From NCBI GenBank assembly GCA_903896015.1, contig CAITWF010000043.1, positions 1 through 64,000 of the forward strand: DNA of 64,000 nucleotides, given 5' to 3'. The stretch comes from an uncultured Opitutia bacterium (GTDB lineage: Bacteria; Verrucomicrobiota; Verrucomicrobiia; Opitutales; Opitutaceae). Position 1 is the stretch's first letter. Every line of letters starts with the position of its first letter. The notes beneath the pieces were generated by a model. That model was not told the origin of the DNA, did no database searches, and saw only the letters and a program-made list of their open reading frames with translations. Position numbers and translations under genes: made by a program. Below are positions 62,920 to 64,000 of the stretch, piece by piece.

Positions 62920-64000
62920 TCAGAGTTTCTTCATCGCGTAGGCAAGGGCCTCGGCGATTTTTTCGAGCTGCTCGTCGGTGTGCATCGCCGAGATCGCGGT
63001 GCGGATGAGATCCTTGCCGGCGGGGACTGCGGGCGCGATCGACATGACGGTGAAGACACCGCGATCGAGAAGCGTTTTCCAGAACGGGTAGACGCGCTCC
63101 TTCGAGCCGAGCACGATCGGGACGGCGGGCGTTTCGCTTTCCCAGGTGTCGAGGCCGAGATTCTTGAGAATGGCTTTGTATTTCCGCGTGTTGGCCCAGA
63201 GACGCTCAAGGTGCTGCGGCTCGGTCTGCATGACTTCAAGCGCGGCCATCGACGCGGCGGCCTGCGCGGGGCTGAGCGCGGCGGAGAACGTCGTCTGCTT
63301 CGAGTGCGAGCGCAGATAGTCGATCACCTCCTGCGAGGCGGCGACGAAGCCGCCGATACTTGCGAGTGATTTCGACATGCTGCCGCAGATGACATCGACC
63401 TTGTCGTTCAGGCCGAAGCTGTCGGCCGTGCCGCGGCCTTGGCGACCGAGCACGCCGAAGCCGTGCGCGTCATCCAGCACCGAGAAGAGGCCGTTTTCCT
63501 CGGCGATCTCCGCGATTTCCGGGAGACGGGCGATGTGGCCTTCCATCGAGTAGACACCCTCGACCACAAGCATTTTCGGGGCGTCGGTGCCGGTTTGCGC
63601 GATGACGGTGCGAAGATCGTCGGGGTTGTTGTGCGAGAAGCGCTCGACCGTCGCCATTGACAGACGGATGCCGTCCCAGAGGCACGAATGGATGTTTTTG
63701 TCGGCAAAGATCACATCGCCCTTTTGGGCGAATGACGCGACGGCCGACATGCACGAGAGGTAGCCGGCGGCGTGGACGTGGCAGGCCTCGCGGCCGAGGA
63801 AGGCGGCGAGTTTCTCCTCAAGCTCAAGATGAAATCGGCGCGACCCGTTGGAGATGCGTGCACCGTTCGTGCTCGTGCCCCACTTGAGCAGGGCCGCGCG
63901 TGCGGCTTCCACAACCTTGGGGTGGAACGACAGGCCAAGATAGTCATTGCTCGACAGCATGATGACGTCGCGTCCGTGGAGCTGCACACACGTGCCCTTC
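62920..64000 (-). CDS. Alpha-oxoamine synthase (serine palmitoyltransferase-like), 5' end cut by the window
   Basis: PLP enzyme of the SPT/KBL/BioF/ALAS family, condensing an amino acid with an acyl thioester. The reading frame continues to the window edge without a start, so about 30-50 N-terminal residues lie outside. Visible marks: DVIMLSSNDYLGLSFHPKVV, GTSTNGARISNGSRRFHLEL, AGYLSCMSAVASFAQKGDVI, SVLDDAHGFGVLGRQGRGTA, and the PLP-lysine region VICGSMSKSLASIGGFVAAS. The SKSLASIGG form is closer to serine palmitoyltransferase and related sphingolipid-type enzymes than to KBL or BioF. It is convergent with the glycosyltransferase operon, so joint function is inference. Confidence 0.9.
   Translation of the reverse strand, partial: KGTCVQLHGRDVIMLSSNDYLGLSFHPKVVEAARAALLKWGTSTNGARISNGSRRFHLELEEKLAAFLGREACHVHAAGYLSCMSAVASFAQKGDVIFADKNIHSCLWDGIRLSMATVERFSHNNPDDLRTVIAQTGTDAPKMLVVEGVYSMEGHIARLPEIAEIAEENGLFSVLDDAHGFGVLGRQGRGTADSFGLNDKVDVICGSMSKSLASIGGFVAASQEVIDYLRSHSKQTTFSAALSPAQAAASMAALEVMQTEPQHLERLWANTRKYKAILKNLGLDTWESETPAVPIVLGSKERVYPFWKTLLDRGVFTVMSIAPAVPAGKDLIRTAISAMHTDEQLEKIAEALAYAMKKL

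Overview
This is a high-GC, gene-dense bacterial chromosome segment. It looks like a Verrucomicrobiota member, most likely near Opitutaceae; this is inferred from gene content, with no rRNA in the window to confirm it. The main pointers are a 613-residue GreA whose elongation-factor part is only the C-terminal quarter, a DciA-type helicase loader gene, an ArsR-methyltransferase fusion, and abundant secreted sulfatase, fucosidase and peptide-binding lipoproteins. I recognise 55 apparently intact coding regions (one cut by the window edge) and two broken genes. I see no rRNA, tRNA, CRISPR array, transposase or phage gene.

Layout. 1-339 is a non-coding stretch with two tandem dyads and the pnp terminator. 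340-3122 is the rpsO-pnp pair. 3349-8390 is a surface-polysaccharide block: dciA, three family-2 glycosyltransferases, a family-9 (heptosyltransferase-like) enzyme and a methyltransferase. 8599-13652 holds a sulfatase, an outer-membrane-type protein, a sulfotransferase-like protein and an MsbA-like exporter. 13704-25824 is one long same-strand locus with an OppB/OppC permease pair, four paralogous OppA-type lipoproteins, an M28 aminopeptidase, a small DUF3471-like protein and a GH29 alpha-L-fucosidase; genes are often linked by 4-bp stop/start overlaps. It reads like a scavenging system for (glyco)peptides, but no transport ATPase is present in the window.

25845-28659 gathers three isoprenoid (MEP pathway) genes, ispF, ispD and ispE, with pyrF. 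Then come ptsI, two small exported proteins, the ArsR-methyltransferase, a LysE exporter, the long greA, rsmB, a DUF6624-like protein and an aspartic protease with a PDZ domain. 39215-42192 has a YjbR-type gene broken by two in-frame amber codons, next to a CHASE-PAS hybrid histidine kinase. 42218-46101 carries glyA, a low-molecular-weight phosphatase, an unknown exported protein and purD. 46132-47043 is a decayed secreted-protein gene. 47251-48539 is a pseudopilin coupled to a membrane protein. 48613-50520 is an unusual LOG-like fusion. 50670-54331 has an FKBP isomerase, a threonine-aldolase-type enzyme, aroK and queG.

The most interesting region is 54338-64000. A thioesterase and a glycosyltransferase lie divergent to an operon of an ACP-dehydratase fusion, a ketosynthase, a short-chain reductase and three glycosyltransferases. 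A convergent alpha-oxoamine synthase resembling serine palmitoyltransferase runs off the right edge. Together these could make and glycosylate a dedicated long-chain (amino)lipid or polyene. Also notable are a REP-like palindrome doublet inserted in frame inside a peptide-binding protein, and a heptamer repeat inserted in frame inside the family-9 glycosyltransferase.
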